Notes: generated from the sequence alone by a model not told the origin. Shown: positions 1 to 10,377, counted from the stretch's first letter. The stretch: DNA of 64,000 bases from Symbiodinium natans (GCA_905221605.1 CAJNDS010001591.1:585540-649539), one strand, 5' to 3'. Numbers and translations are program-made.

Positions 1-430
1 TAAAGCCCAAAAACCCCTAAAACCATGAGAATCCTAAAGCCCTAAAACCCTAAAACGCTAAAAATCCAAAACCCCTCAAAACCTGAATATCCTAAACGCC
101 TAAAACCCTCAAACCCTCAAACCCCAAAACCCTCACACCCTAAGACCCTAAAACCCTAAGACCCTAAAACCCTTAAAACGCTAAACATCCTAAACCCCCA
201 AAACCCTCATTTGGCCCGAGATCTCCAGACCCCGCACCCGGACTTGCAGGCCTTCGAAACCCTAAACCCTAAACCCTAAACCCGAAGTCTCTCAAAACCC
301 AAAATCCAGGTACCCTAAGTCGACCCGAGACTTTTGCCTCGCTTTTGTAAACTAATCTTTGGGGACCATGCTGCTGTGCGAGATATGAGAGCTCGATCCT
401 GCAAATGCAATATGACACCTACAGCCAGCT

Positions 431-594
431 TTTAGGGTTTAGGGTTTAGGGTTTAGGGTGTAGGGTTTTAGGGTTTAGGGTTTAGGGTTTAGGGTTTAGG
501 GTTTAGGGTTTAGGGTTTAGGGTTTAGGGTTTAGGGTTTAGGGTTTAGGGTGTAGGGTTTAGGGTTTAGGGTTTAGGGTTTAGGGTTTGGTGCC
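431..594. repeat. TTTAGGG array
   Basis: About 22 units with a few TGTAGGG and TTTTAGGG variants, in an intron of channel gene A. Confidence 0.95.
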
Positions 595-696
595 TGCAAG
601 GTGGTGAAGTCGTAGGCATCCGGTTTGCTGTGCTGCTTGACGATGATCAGCTCCTTCCGTGCCAAGTCTACGGCCCGGCTGCAAATATCCTTGGCC
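594..696 (-). CDS. Channel A exon: AKDICSRAVDLARKEL
   Basis: Open across 103 nt, encoding AKDICSRAVDLARKELIIVK and beyond, in the place where these channels carry the helix before the nucleotide-binding roll. The acceptor CCTTTTAG|GGCC lies in a MITE-like end; the donor is TTGCAG|GCACC. The gene continues left, where only degenerate CCCTAAA runs and short candidate exons (about 345-400) are seen. Confidence 0.5.
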
Positions 697-803
697 CTAA
701 AAGGGTTTATGGTTCATATACCTTACTAGGAATTGTAGTAGTGAAGGGCAAACGACCCCAATCTTGGGGATCATTTGCTGCCCAAGGATGACACGATTTC
801 TAC

Positions 804-848
804 CTTCAGTTCACGGTCCTTCAAGCAGCGCTCGTACTTGGCATACCT
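804..848 (-). CDS. Channel A exon: RYAKYERCLKDRELK
   Basis: Acceptor TTTGCAG|AGG, donor CTGAAG|GTAGAA. It is the paralogue of gene B QYARYEKCLEARDAG at 37671-37714, between the C-linker and the cyclic-nucleotide fold. Confidence 0.6.
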
Positions 849-995
849 CTGCAAAGAGGGAGAAACAGGAAGATGACACACGGGGGCTCACCGGATTGAG
901 GCTTCGAGACACATGACTGTTGATGCTAAGCAAAGGCCGATAAACCCTAAACCCTAACACCTAAACCCTGAACCCCAAACCCTAAACCCTAATGC

Positions 996-1053
996 CGTCA
1001 AGGCACTGGAGTTCGGCCGTAAGGGGTTTGGACAAGAACCCCAGGAGCTCCAC
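996..1053 (-). CDS. Channel A exon: C-linker, VELLGFLSKPL
   Basis: Encodes VELLGFLSKPLTAELQCLD, a typical C-linker helix (LL..LS.PL..EL). The acceptor is CTCCGAG|GTGGAG and the donor TTGACG|GCATTAGGG, the same position and type as gene B. Confidence 0.7.
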
Positions 1054-1109
1054 CTCGGAGACGCCAAAAAGCGCGCCACGTACGCACGGACACCCGCGCA
1101 CGCGGAAGC

Positions 1110-1208
1110 TTTAGGGTTTAGGGTTTAGGTTTAGGGTTTAGGGTTTAGGGTTTAGGGTTTAGGGTTTAGGGTTTAGGGTTTAGGGTTTAGGGTTTAGGGT
1201 TTAGGGTT
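1110..1208. repeat. TTTAGGG array
   Basis: About 14 units. Confidence 0.95.
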
Positions 1209-1389
1209 CAGCATCTCAAGTTCGAGCATTTGCTGGGCCTGCAGTGTGTTCAGGCAACGGAAAAAAACCCACCCGCCCAAAGAATCCCATAACATTAAGC
1301 AAATAAAAGGTTTTCTTCCTAATCCAAAGAGTTTTACCTACCCAAGTCAGGCACGTTTTCAACAACATTAGGAAAAATATCCAACCTCC

Positions 1390-1515
1390 TTCTTCTCTAG
1401 GCACGTGGTCAACAGAATGGACTTGTTAACCACATGTTTCTGTTTCGAGCGGACAAGAAAACCAAACGTGGTCACCAGAATGGATTAGTTAACCACATGT
1501 TTCTGTTTCAAGCGG
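1390..1515. repeat. 63-bp repeat, copies at 1.4 and 2.2 kb
   Basis: GTGGTCAACAGAATGGA...TTAACCACA...TTTCTGTTTC units occur twice here and twice at 2165-2290. The unit contains an inverted GTGGT / ACCAC. Confidence 0.8.
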
Positions 1516-1799
1516 ACTTGAGAAGGGGCTACGAAAGCCAGTCACCACAGGGGGGTGGCAGGCAGCGAGTCGGCAGGACTTGGAGCCGCCGGCGCAGCTT
1601 TTTCCGTATTTCAGGCACATGGCTCAACCGGTTAGTCAGGTAAGATCAAAGACCCCTAAACTCGAAATCTGAAGCCCTAAACTCCTTCAGCCCGCTTGCT
1701 TCCCCCGCTGGAACCCCGTGTCGCAAACGAAGTTTAGGTACAGGGATGCTCTGTTCAGTACGACCTCTGCAAAGTACCACAGACCTTCAGAGCATGGTG

Positions 1800-2730
1800 A
1801 CTGTGCGGGGCGGGGGAGGACCTTGGGGGGGGTGGGGGGGGACCTTGTGGGGGGGGGGGGGGGGGGGGGGGGGACCTGAAGGTGGTAGGGGGGGGGGCCC
1901 CCCCCCCCTACCTTATCCCACGCGCAACCACCTTAAAGGAGAGGGGGGGGGGGGGGGGGGCCGGCACCTTATCCTTCGAAAATGCTTCATGGTGAGGTGA
2001 GGGGGGGGGGGGGCCCCCCCCCCCCCCCCAACCCCCACCTTAAGTCTTGGGTTTCGGACCTGTTAAGGTGTGGAACCCTTTTTTTCCCTGGAAGCTTCTT
2101 AACAAGGTGAATACCAGTGCATGGGCAAACGACAACTCCCGCCAGCTCCACAGAGCTAGTTTTCGTGACAAGAAAACCAAACGTGGTCAACAGAATGGAT
2201 TTGTTAACCACACGTTTCTGTTTCAAGCGGACAAGAAAACCAAACGTGGTCAACAGAATGGATCTGTTTATCACATTTGGAAGCCATCTTGAGTTTCTTG
2301 AATCGATTGAGAGGCTTCAGGGGCCTCAAAAACAGGCGCGGTCATTCGAGAACTTATTCTTTGGAAGCCATCTTGAGTCTCTTGACTCTTTTGAGGGGCT
2401 TCAGGGGCCTCAAAAACAGGCGCGGTCATTCAGAAACTTATTCTTTGGAAGCCATCTTGAGTTTCATCAGGGGCGGTCATCCGGGGCCGCCCATGAGATC
2501 AGGGCACAGGCCAAGCGGGCTTCCCCACCCCACCCTTTGATCCACCTTGTCGAGGGGGGTTGAGGGGGGAGGGGGGGCGAGGGGGGGGTGGTGGGGGGGT
2601 GGAGGTGTGGGGTGGGGGTGGTGGGGGTGGGGGTGGTGGGGGTGGGGGAGGGGTGGGCGGGGGGTGGGGGGGGCTGGGGGAGGGGGGGGGGGGGGGGAGG
2701 GTTGGGGGGGGGGGGGGGGGCGGGGGGGGG
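1800..2730. repeat. Guanine-rich low-complexity region
   Basis: G runs up to about 24 (1847-1874), C/G palindromic runs at 1890-2030 and a G-rich tract at 2555-2730, separated by the 63-bp and 92-bp repeats. No gene is seen. Confidence 0.85.
2165..2475. repeat. 63-bp repeat pair followed by a 92-bp tandem repeat
   Basis: Two copies of the 63-bp unit (2165-2290), then about 2.3 copies of a 92-bp unit beginning TTTGGAAGCCATCTTGAGT (2276-2470). Confidence 0.8.
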
Positions 2731-3044
2731 CCTTGCCCACTAAATATATGACCTTGCCCGCTAAATATATGACCTTGCCCTCTAAATATATGACCTTGCC
2801 CGCTAAATATATGACCTTGCCCACTAAATATATGACCTTGCCCGCTAAATATATGACCTTGCCCGCTAAATATATGACCTTGCCCGCTAAACGTATGACC
2901 TTGCCCGCTAAATATATAAAAAATGACCTTGCCCTCTAAATATATGACCTTGCCCGCTAAATATATGACCTTGCCCGCTAAATATATGACCTTGCCCACG
3001 AAATATATGACCTTGCCCGCTAAATATATGACCTTGCCCGCAAA
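2731..3044. repeat. 21-bp tandem repeat
   Basis: About 15 copies of CCTTGCCCGCTAAATATATG plus A, with few variants. It follows a 190-bp G-rich tract and is itself followed by a TTTAGGG array. Confidence 0.9.
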
Positions 3045-3078
3045 GTCATTAAGATTTATATTATATATGAAAGACTGG

Positions 3079-3204
3079 TTTAGGGTTTAGGGTTTAGGGT
3101 TTAGGGTTTAGGGTTTAGGGTTTAGGGTTTAGGGTTTAGGGTTTAGGGTTTAGGGTTTAGGGTTTAGGGTTTAGGGTTTAGGGTTTAGGGTTTAGGGTTT
3201 AGGA
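3079..3204. repeat. TTTAGGG array
   Basis: About 18 near-perfect units. Confidence 0.95.
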
Positions 3205-3666
3205 TTTTAGGGCCGAAGGCCCCACTGCAATTTCGGGGACCCGCAGAGCCGAGAAGAGCTGGTCAGCACCTGTCAGAGTTGAAGCTGAAGTGGGCAGGCA
3301 GGGTAGGTGCTAAGTCTTCTGAAACGGTTACAGAAGGTTTAGGGTTTAGGGTTTAGTGTTCAGGGTTCAGGGTTTAGGGTTTAGGGTTTAGGGCTTAGGG
3401 TGTAGGGTTTAGGGAGGTATGAAACGGAAAGAGTTCACAGGGGAGGTTCGGGCCTTGTGACTTCTGCCCGGAAAAGCCCTGCATGCACTTGGAAGGGGCC
3501 TCCTACATCGAAACAGGTTGATCTTGCGTCATCTGCTGGAGGTCTCGGAGATCTTAGAGAAAGCAACATTGGAGCATCTTGGGCCTTGGGAAGGCCTTCC
3601 GCATCTTCCGGAAGCTGGGGACGCTGGAAAGCATGGAACTAAACAAGCCGATTTTAATTGAAGCAG

Positions 3667-3760
3667 CAAACCCTAAACCCTAAACCCTAAACCCTAAACC
3701 CTAAACCCTAAACCCTAAACCCTAAAGCCTAAACCCTAAACCCTAAACCCTAAACCCTAA
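3667..3760. repeat. CCCTAAA array
   Basis: About 13 units in the orientation opposite to 3079-3204. Confidence 0.95.
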
Positions 3761-4012
3761 CTCCCTGCTTCACTGGGCCGGGCCTTCGCTGCCAGCGGCA
3801 TCAGGCAGCTCCACCAAGGGGGAGCTTCGAACGCTCAGATGGCGAGATGGGGAAACGGTGAGTTCGCAAAGGCGTAAAACCCAAACCCTAAACCCCAAAC
3901 CCTAAACCCTAAACAAGAAGCCCTAAACAAGAAACCCCCAAACCCTGAACCTTGAACGCAAAGGCATTTCCGCATGTCAAATGCGCATCGGATAGACCAC
4001 TGAGAGCCCCAC

Positions 4013-4048
4013 TTGCGACTCCAGAACAGCCGCCTTTCTGGGAAATCT
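4013..4048 (-). CDS. Channel A exon: C-linker, RFPRKAAVLESQ
   Basis: Short exon after CCCTGCAG|AG. It joins in frame to the exon at 1053 as ESQ-VELLGFLSKPL, matching gene B VESQVTLLELLSKPL, which is continuous there. Confidence 0.55.
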
Positions 4049-4160
4049 CTGCAGGGCTAGACCGTCGGGAGCTAAGGTGCCCCAAAACCCGAACCCTAAC
4101 CCTAAACCCCAGAACATAAACCCTTAACCACTAAACCCTAAACCCTTTCTCTCTTCACGC

Positions 4161-4245
4161 CTGTCGCACGTCAAAGGCATTCTCCAGGAAGCCCGTGATT
4201 CGAAGACCCAGCTCATCATCGATCCGATTCTGTATCAGATATTTC
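4161..4245 (-). CDS. Channel A exon: C-linker, RIDDELGLRITGFL
   Basis: Encodes KYLIQNRIDDELGLRITGFL and ENAFDVRQ without interruption. Gene B has a telomere-repeat intron in the middle of the same segment. The acceptor is TTCACCAG|GAAAT and the donor CGACAG|GCG (GC type), at the same position as in gene B. Confidence 0.75.
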
Positions 4246-4359
4246 CTGGTGAAGCTTGCTGCTCTGCGGGGGTTTACACGGGAGCAGACCCTGTCACTCA
4301 CCCAGCCAACGGCTTGCATGAGACCCTCTATCATATGTCCGGTGTTTGCTGATCCGCAC

Positions 4360-4430
4360 CTCAGCTGGCGAAACTGGTTCTTCTTGTTTTCCGCGGCTCT
4401 GTTGAGCTGCGTCGTCATGGTTGTGATGGC
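4360..4430 (-). CDS. Channel A exon: C-linker, first helices
   Basis: Encodes AITTMTTQLNRAAENKKNQF and RQLR. The acceptor is TGCCTGAG|GCC and the donor CTGAG|GTGCGG. It matches gene B AITSLTTQLNKASEERKHQF at 38.8 kb. Confidence 0.75.
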
Positions 4431-4809
4431 CTCAGGCACATGCTTTCACGACCGCGCACGTGACCTTCGGCACTCGTGATGTCGGATCTTTGGCACTGGG
4501 GTGCCTCCCCTTGCGGGAAGGCTGGTGATACTACTCATGGCAACTCGGAGCACGTCAGATCAGCTCTCATAACCTGACCACAAGCTATGCTCACGCCCAT
4601 CACGCTGCGCCAAGAGCTAAGTGGGAGATTGCCAAGCGTTGGGCTATATCACTCCGCCCTCACTCTTGCGGACGACATGAACCCTAAAACTGGGGTCATT
4701 TCCCCATAACTACTTTCACTCCTTTTGTAAGGTATATGAGCCATAAACCCTGTTAGGGTCATTTCGGCCCCAAGACAGGCCAAGACCAGACGCCGAACCT
4801 CTAGTGCAG

Positions 4810-4903
4810 CTCTGGCACGCCAAGGATTGTGGAGAAGACCACGAGGGCCATGAAAGCCGTCAGGATTCCAAACATCCGCTCCACAATCGTCTCGAGTCTC
4901 GGC
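4810..4903 (-). CDS. Channel A exon: S6 helix
   Basis: Encodes PRLETIVERMFGILTAFMAL and VVFSTILG, the inner pore helix with the conserved ER.F. The acceptor is GACGCAG|GCCG. Gene B splits the same helix over two exons. The donor is uncertain; the open frame ends at a TAG soon after. Confidence 0.65.
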
Positions 4904-5050
4904 CTGCGTCTCGGTCATCAGGAGGCCCCGCTGAGTAAGAAAGCAACGCAAACGGGCACAACAAGAATGCAGCCCTAAACTCTAAATCCTAAACCCTAAA
5001 CTCTAGACTCTAAACCCTAGACTCTAAACCCTAAACTCAAGTCAAGCATC

Positions 5051-5111
5051 CTCAATATTGGTAGAGCCAAAGCCCAGCTGGCAGAACATCCAATGCAAGG
5101 AGGTTGCGTAC
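5051..5111 (-). CDS. Channel A exon: pore loop
   Basis: Encodes RYATSLHWMFCQLGFGSTN then IE, the pore helix and filter. The acceptor is ATGTCAG|GTACGC and the donor ATTGAG|GATGC (GA type). It is almost identical to the pore exon of gene B at 39988-40048. Confidence 0.75.
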
Positions 5112-6401
5112 CTGACATGCTAAGAGCAGAGTCATATACCCTATACCCTACTAAGGCAATATGATCCATAAACCCTTTTAGGTTCGTGTGGCCAGTTCTC
5201 AGAATTCTGCCCCCCATTGTTGGCGGGTGCCTGAAAATTAAGGGGCCCCCTTTCATCGTTGACCCCATCAGGGGACCACAATTCCGAGAGAAGTGTCCAT
5301 ATACCCTTTGCTACAAGTATTATTCCCTACTAAGGTAATATGAACCATAAACAATTTTAGGGCTCATGTCATATGCCCAGTTACTACTATGATACCCTAC
5401 TAAGGCAATATGAACCATAAACCATTTTGGGATTCATGTACTCTACCCTCTACTGCGCATTTTCCCTACGCTGACCCCTAACAGGACAATGTTTAGACCC
5501 TAAACCCTCAACCCTCAACCCTCAACCCTCAACCCTAAACCCTAAACCCTAAACCCTAAACCGGGCAAGGCTTGATGAGAGGAGAGTGAGCGGCTGAGTG
5601 GAACAGACCCAGGCGAATGTCGAGCTTAGGGTTTAGGGTTTAGGGTTTAGGGTTTAGGGTTTAGGGTTTAGGGTTTAGGGTTTAGGGCTTAGGGTAATCC
5701 TACAAAGCCTGCAAACCCTGCGAATCCTACAAAGCCCCGCAATCCCTGCAATCCCTACAGGCCTACGAGCCCTACAAGCGAAAAACCCCTTAAAACACAC
5801 CAAAAACTCCTAAAATCCCTATTTGAAACAAAAAACTAACCCCCCCCCCCCCAAAAAAAAAAAAAAAAAAGGCATAAAAAATCAAAAAAAAAAACCTTAA
5901 AACCCAAAACGGCCCAAAAAGCCCAAGCAAAAACCCTAAAACCCCCAAACCCTGCACCATGCCAAGCCCAGGGAGGTGCGCCTGTAGCCTGGACTTTCAG
6001 AGGCGAACTTGTGCCTGGCCAGTATTTGGTGTTTAGGGTTTAGGGTTTGGGGTTTAGGGTTTCGGGTTTGGGGTTTGAGGTTGAGGGTTTAGGGTTTAGG
6101 GCTTCGGGTTTAGGGTTTCGGGTTTAGGGTTCGGTACAGACTGGACAAAGCGCAAGGCCGACCGAAAGTCCCGAAATCATGCGAACAATCCTACACATCC
6201 GAGACTGTGCAACTAGGTACAGAAGCGACCATCTGTGTGATGGCGATATCACCCCACTTCTGAGGGCGAGTTTCGGGTTCATTTGGGGAATGCCAAGATA
6301 TCTCTCAAAAAGAGATCCACTTGCCACCAAGGCTTTTGCCCCAAGGTCACGCCAAACTGCCAGGTTCGAATTCAAGGCTCCCTACGAGACTAACACTGTG
6401 G

Positions 6402-6500
6402 TTTGGGATGTTCCCCTTATACGAACAGCCTGCAGGGATGCCAAGAGCGGGTACTAAAATCCCTATTAAGGACTGTTAGGACACGGGGGAGCATCCCAAA
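6402..6500. mobile_element. MITE family 1 copy (GGGATGTTCCCC ends)
   Basis: Palindromic element of about 100 bp with inverted ends TTTGGGATGTTCCCC / GGGAGCATCCCAAA and inner ACTGTTAG-type arms. One of six copies in the window. Confidence 0.7.
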
Positions 6501-6559
6501 TTGTGGTCTTTACTGGAGATGCGAGAGGGTGGACCCACACCCTGCACATGCTGGAGTGG

Positions 6560-6732
6560 AACTGGGAAGGAGGGAGCCGCCAGCATGTCTGACAGCAGGC
6601 GCACAAGGAGCCGGCTCTGAAATGCGGCCTCGCATGCGCCGATGGCCGCGCTGAAGCTCACCATGTCCGCACAAGGCATGGAGGACAGGAGCCGAAGGGA
6701 CAGCTGCCATTGCAGTCCCTTCCTTAGGTGCT
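6560..6732 (-). CDS. PPR exon 11
   Basis: Encodes LRKGLQWQLSLRLLSSMPCA, DMVSFSAAIGACEAAFQSRL and LVRLLSDMLAA. No further PPR unit is recognised to the left, where a MITE (6402-6500) begins. Confidence 0.6.
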
Positions 6733-6814
6733 GAGGTCCCTCAGGGGGCAAAAAAAATGTTAACCTTTGGGTTTTGAGGGAAAATTTCTAGTACCCATAA
6801 ACGGTCAACAGGTT

Positions 6815-6993
6815 GCCCACCCAGCACCTAAGCTTCTTGCAGGCGCCAATGGCCGCGCTGAAGCACAGCTCGTTCGGGCGGAGCCCGACCGTGGCCATAT
6901 CTTCCAGCAGTTGGAGCACAGCTTGCCACTGCCCAACCCTCTCACAGGCGCTGAGAGCGGCACCGTACACGACTTCGTTCTGGCTTACTTCCT
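6815..6993 (-). CDS. PPR exon 10
   Basis: Encodes NEVVYGAALSACERVGQWQA, VLQLLEDMATVGLRPNELCF and SAAIGACKKL, nearly two full PPR units. Confidence 0.65.
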
Positions 6994-7119
6994 TGGGGAC
7001 GCAAGGAACCTTAATCGGGTTTAGGGGTTTAGGGTTCATATTGCCTCAAGAGGAATTTTAGTAGTCAGGGTATATGACCCCGACTTTTAGGGTTCGTAAT
7101 TCGTCCCCGAGGTACTTGT

Positions 7120-7227
7120 GACTGCATGGCTGCCAGCACATGCAGGGCCATCTTCCACTCGCCGGCCTTCTCACACGCGCTGATGGCAGCACCAAAGGTC
7201 ACTTCATCCGGATGCAGCTTGGCTGAG
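7120..7227 (-). CDS. PPR exon 9
   Basis: Encodes AKLHPDEVTFGAAISACEKA, then GEWKMALHVLAAMQSQ. The acceptor is CCCTCAG|CCAAG. Confidence 0.6.
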
Positions 7228-7267
7228 GGCACCTTACTTCCCTTAATAACCAAGGGAACATACAAAA

Positions 7268-7396
7268 AAGTTAAACTTTATTATTCCTACTAAATTAGGA
7301 GACCCAAAATTCAAACTTTATTCTTCCTACTAAATAAGGAAACCCAAAAAGTTAAACTTTACTATTCCTGCTAAATAAGGAAACCCAAGAAGTTTA
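7268..7396. repeat. 43-bp repeat, three copies, PPR intron
   Basis: Units of the type GTTAAACTTTATTCTTCCTA then CTAAATAAGGAAACCCAA, repeated three times. Confidence 0.7.
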
Positions 7397-7509
7397 AAGC
7401 TCAGCTCTTGGAGAAGTCGGGCACTTGGGCCAGAAGGAAGAGGGCCATCCCCCAGTGGCCCACCTTCTCACAAGAGCTGATGGCCGCGTTGAAGCTGAAG
7501 ATGTCAGGC
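7391..7509 (-). CDS. PPR exon 8
   Basis: Encodes VEEPDIFSFNAAISSCEKVG, then HWGMALFLLAQVPDFSKS. An in-frame stop follows, so the donor must lie just before it. Confidence 0.55.
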
Positions 7510-7571
7510 TCCTCTACTTTTTGATTAAGAACCCTCAAAAGAAATCTTCCTTATAAAGGGCAATAACAGGA

Positions 7572-7674
7572 TTTGCTCAAGAACCCTCAAAAAACACAAG
7601 CAAAGAATATTCTTCCTTTTCAAGGGAAATTAATAGGATCATTGCTTTCTATTTTTTGGGGGGTTCTTAAGAAC
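7572..7674. mobile_element. MITE family 4 copy in a PPR intron
   Basis: TTTGCTCAAGAACCCTC at one end and GGGGGGTTCTTAAG at the other. It lies between PPR exons 7 and 8. Confidence 0.55.
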
Positions 7675-7692
7675 ATAGTCGTCCTGTGCCAG

Positions 7693-7800
7693 CGAAGCCA
7701 TGTCTTCGAAAAGCAGCTTCAGGGCCATCGGCCACTGTCCTCCCCGCTCGCAGGCGCTCATCGCCGCGTTGAAGCTAAACCTGGGCTCTTGCTTGGGAGC
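7693..7800 (-). CDS. PPR exon 7
   Basis: Encodes FSFNAAMSACERGGQWPMAL and KLLFEDMASLAQ. A 34-bp direct repeat (7797-7830, 7850-7883) lies just upstream. Confidence 0.6.
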
Positions 7801-7944
7801 TGAAATGAAGCTACCACAAATAGGGCTATACAGCAAAAAATGCCAAAGGAGCTGAAATGAAGCTACCACAAATAGGGCTATAATCATAATGTAGCTCCCT
7901 CATCCATGGTAACTTGAGCTCTCTTCCTTTTTAAGCAAGAGCCC

Positions 7945-8108
7945 AGAAGCATGTCAGGAACGAGGCTTGCGTAAGGCATGTCTGAGAGCAGTTGGAGTGC
8001 CATTTGCCAGTGTCCGCGTCGCTGATGGGCAGTGATCACGGCGTTGTAGCTGATCTTGCTCGGGCGCTGCCTCGACGACCAGATCTCCTTTAGCAGCCCC
8101 AATGCTTC
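7945..8108 (-). CDS. PPR exon 6
   Basis: Encodes EALGLLKEIWSSRQRPSKIS, then YNAVITAHQRRGHWQMALQL and LSDMPYASLVPDM. The acceptor is CTGACAG|GAAGC. Confidence 0.65.
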
Positions 8109-8204
8109 CTGTCAGCGACTGAACAGCTACATGTGAGAGGTCCTAAACCCAAAACCCAAACCCAAAACCCCAAACCCTAAACCCTAAACCCTAAAGGATG
8201 TTTC

Positions 8205-8297
8205 CGCATCTGCCTGCGTCTGCGCCCCTCTGCTACAGGCGGCGATGGCCGCTCCCAGGATGACCTGGTTCGGGGTCACCCGGAGATGCGGCATCTC
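8205..8297 (-). CDS. PPR exon 5
   Basis: Encodes EMPHLRVTPNQVILGAAIAA then CSRGAQ after an acceptor AAACCCAG|GAG. Confidence 0.55.
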
Positions 8298-8451
8298 CTG
8301 GGTTTAGGGCTTAGGGAAAAGGGAAAAGGGTTTAGGGTTTCGGGTTTAGGGTTTAGGGTTTAGGGTTTAGTGCTTTTTCAGCTCCCTTCAGTATGAAATT
8401 AAGGGGAACCCAAAACTTACAAAGTGATAAAGTTGTAGTAAAGTCCCACCT

Positions 8452-8500
8452 AGTCTCGTTGAAGAGCCTCAGCGCCATCCTGGGCTGGCCGTTATAAGCC
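8452..8500 (-). CDS. PPR exon 4
   Basis: Encodes NGQPRMALRLFNETR, the second helix of a PPR unit, ending at a donor ACTAG|GTGGG. Confidence 0.45.
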
Positions 8501-8736
8501 CGTGAAAGATGTTTGTACATTGTGCATCAGGGCCCCTGATAAACCTAAATAAGGAGAGTAAGAATTATCCCGAACACCCATAAAAGAAGTAAAAGAAATA
8601 AGAAATCAAAAACAAATAAGGAAACTACAAATGATCCCCAACAGCCATTACAAAACGATATATATATATATGTATATATATATACACATATATATAACAT
8701 AAGGAAACCACAAACAGATCCCCAACAGTCAGCCGA

Positions 8737-8812
8737 GCATCGGCCATTGATCCCCTTTCTCACAGGAGCTCATGGCCGAGCTGATGCTAAACTGGTCCGC
8801 TTCAGCGCCAAG
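8737..8812 (-). CDS. PPR exon 3
   Basis: Encodes AEADQFSISSAMSSCEKGDQ and WPML, half of a PPR unit. Edges are not exact. Confidence 0.5.
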
Positions 8813-8965
8813 AGCCTCGCTTTCATGGTTGGGATAAGTACGTTGAAAACAGCAGATGTCTATTCCTTATTGGGTTTAGGTACCCTTAAGCATGTAAGCT
8901 TCTATTCCTTATTGGGTTTAAGTCAAAGTACCCTGAAAAATATGAAATGCTACCCAACTATGACA

Positions 8966-9067
8966 AAGGAACGGCGAAGATCGCAAGGGCCGCCTGCCAC
9001 TCACCGGCCTTGGCACAAGCGCTGATGGCGGCATTTCGAGTGATCGCATCGGGAAGCACGCCGGTGC
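8966..9067 (-). CDS. PPR exon 2
   Basis: Encodes GVLPDAITRNAAISACAKAG then EWQAALAIF. The acceptor CTACTGAG|GCACC is supplied by the other end of the same MITE. Confidence 0.65.
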
Positions 9068-9070
9068 CTC

Positions 9071-9181
9071 AGTAGCCCAGTAACCATATTCTGGTAAGGG
9101 CACCCTTTTTTGCGTTGGTTACTTTATAAGGAAACCCAAGAACCAAAAAAAAGGGGTAAAGGGTACCACTGGGCTACCAAG
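9071..9181. mobile_element. MITE family 5 copy forming a PPR intron
   Basis: Inverted ends AGTAGCCCAGT / ACTGGGCTACCA. It almost fills the intron between PPR exons 1 and 2 and provides the donor TTG|GTAGCC. A second copy is at 47868-48001. Confidence 0.65.
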
Positions 9182-9183
9182 GT

Positions 9184-9585
9184 GCAGTGCATCTGCTGCA
9201 GCAGCTGCAGAGCCGGAATCCACTGCGCCGCCCTCTCACAGGCCGTCACCGAGCTGCCGCAGGCGATCTGATTCTGCATAAGCCCCGGCGTCTCTGAAAG
9301 CAGCCGGAGAGCGTGCTCCCAGCGCCCCACGCCTGCGCACGCCTTGATCGTCGCTCCTACCACGATGTGGTTCGGGGACGCCGAGAAGGATGGCATGTCT
9401 GCCAAGAGTTGCAAGGATGCCTGCCAAGCCTGTGCCCTCCCACAGTTGTTGATGAGCCCACCAACAGTCCGCACATCGGCTGCAAGGAAGCTTCCTCGTG
9501 CATGCACCAACAGGTCCAGGGCAGCTTGCCACTGGCTGCCCTTACCCAGCGAAGCCACGTCTGCTTGCGCGGAATCCGGAGCCAT
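9184..9585 (-). CDS. PPR exon 1: three to four repeats
   Basis: Longest open PPR segment, from a possible start MAPDSAQADV. It includes GKGSQWQAALDLLVHA, RAQAWQASLQLLADM, GVGRWEHALRLLSE and ERAAQWIPALQLLQQM. The frame is open for a few codons above the ATG. The end runs into a MITE whose terminus supplies a donor TTG|GTAGCC. Confidence 0.7.
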
Positions 9586-10377
9586 TCTAGAATTGCTGGC
9601 CGTGCGGCTTCTGACCCCTACTCATGCCCCCATGAGCACTTGGTCCGAACTCAGCTTTGATCACACAGCCCGCCGAGCCTTTCCGCGAACTTTACATGTT
9701 TCACGTCGGGTTGCTGACGCTTCGCTCAAACAGGCCGGCGAAACGCATGAACCCATCCCTCCGAATCCGCAGAGCCGATGGAATACCACGCACAGGCCTG
9801 GGCAGGGGGGGTTTATAGGGCTTGGGGTTTAGGGTTTAGGGTTTAGGGTTTAGGATTTAGGGTTTAGGGTACTTCTGAGCCTGAAACCCTCGCGCCTACG
9901 AGACTGGCCCCAGAGGAACGTTTATCGCAGCCATGGCACCATCACATGCTGTATGAGGAGGACCTCGGTTGGAAAGGTCTCTTAAGTGACCATATTGTCC
10001 CGGCTGAACAAAAGGTTTCAGGGTTGCAGGGCTCAGGCCCAGTGATTCGCGGCCCGAGGCTTCAAAAGGCATGTTACTTAGGGCTGTTACTATCTGCTAT
10101 AGTATCTCCAAAATAGACACCCCACATGTGCTCAACCAACCGCACTAACACCGGCTTTGAACATAAACGAACCTCTAAACTCGTGCAGGAACCCTGGCTG
10201 TCAGCAACCATCCCTTAACTGCCTTGCTGATCGCGATGTGCCCTGGGCCAGAAACCCACTCTCTCAGACGAGGTGGGATCTCCCACAATACGGGTACCGC
10301 TGTATGCCCCCAAAAACACTCATCCTTGTCGAAGGAAGCCCCCCCCAAAAAGTACCCCCTGTTCTAGTACATGCCCT

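Larger units (their letters stand above)
6560..9585 (-). other. PPR (pentatricopeptide repeat) protein gene, at least 11 exons
   Basis: Eleven separate minus-strand segments each encode one or more 35-residue helix pairs of the PPR type, with the common ..F.AAISACEK.G.W..AL.LL..M pattern: 9184-9585, about 8966-9067, 8737-8812, 8452-8500, 8205-8297, 7945-8108, 7693-7800, 7391-7509, 7120-7227, 6815-6993 and 6560-6732. PPR proteins bind organelle RNA and act in its processing, editing or translation; dinoflagellates have many. The introns carry MITE-like elements rather than telomere arrays, except one at 8155-8195. The gene sits between the S5 and pore exons of channel gene A on the same strand, so it is either nested or shows that gene A is split. 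Boundaries of several exons are approximate. Confidence 0.75.

Noticed and set aside
1-594. True chromosome end
   Set aside because: The repeats near base 1 are degenerate and in mixed orientation, and similar arrays occur throughout the window, so they are interstitial.
2477-2999. ORFs with poly-Pro/Gly and GQGHIFS repeats
   Set aside because: Produced by the G-rich tract and the 21-bp tandem repeat.
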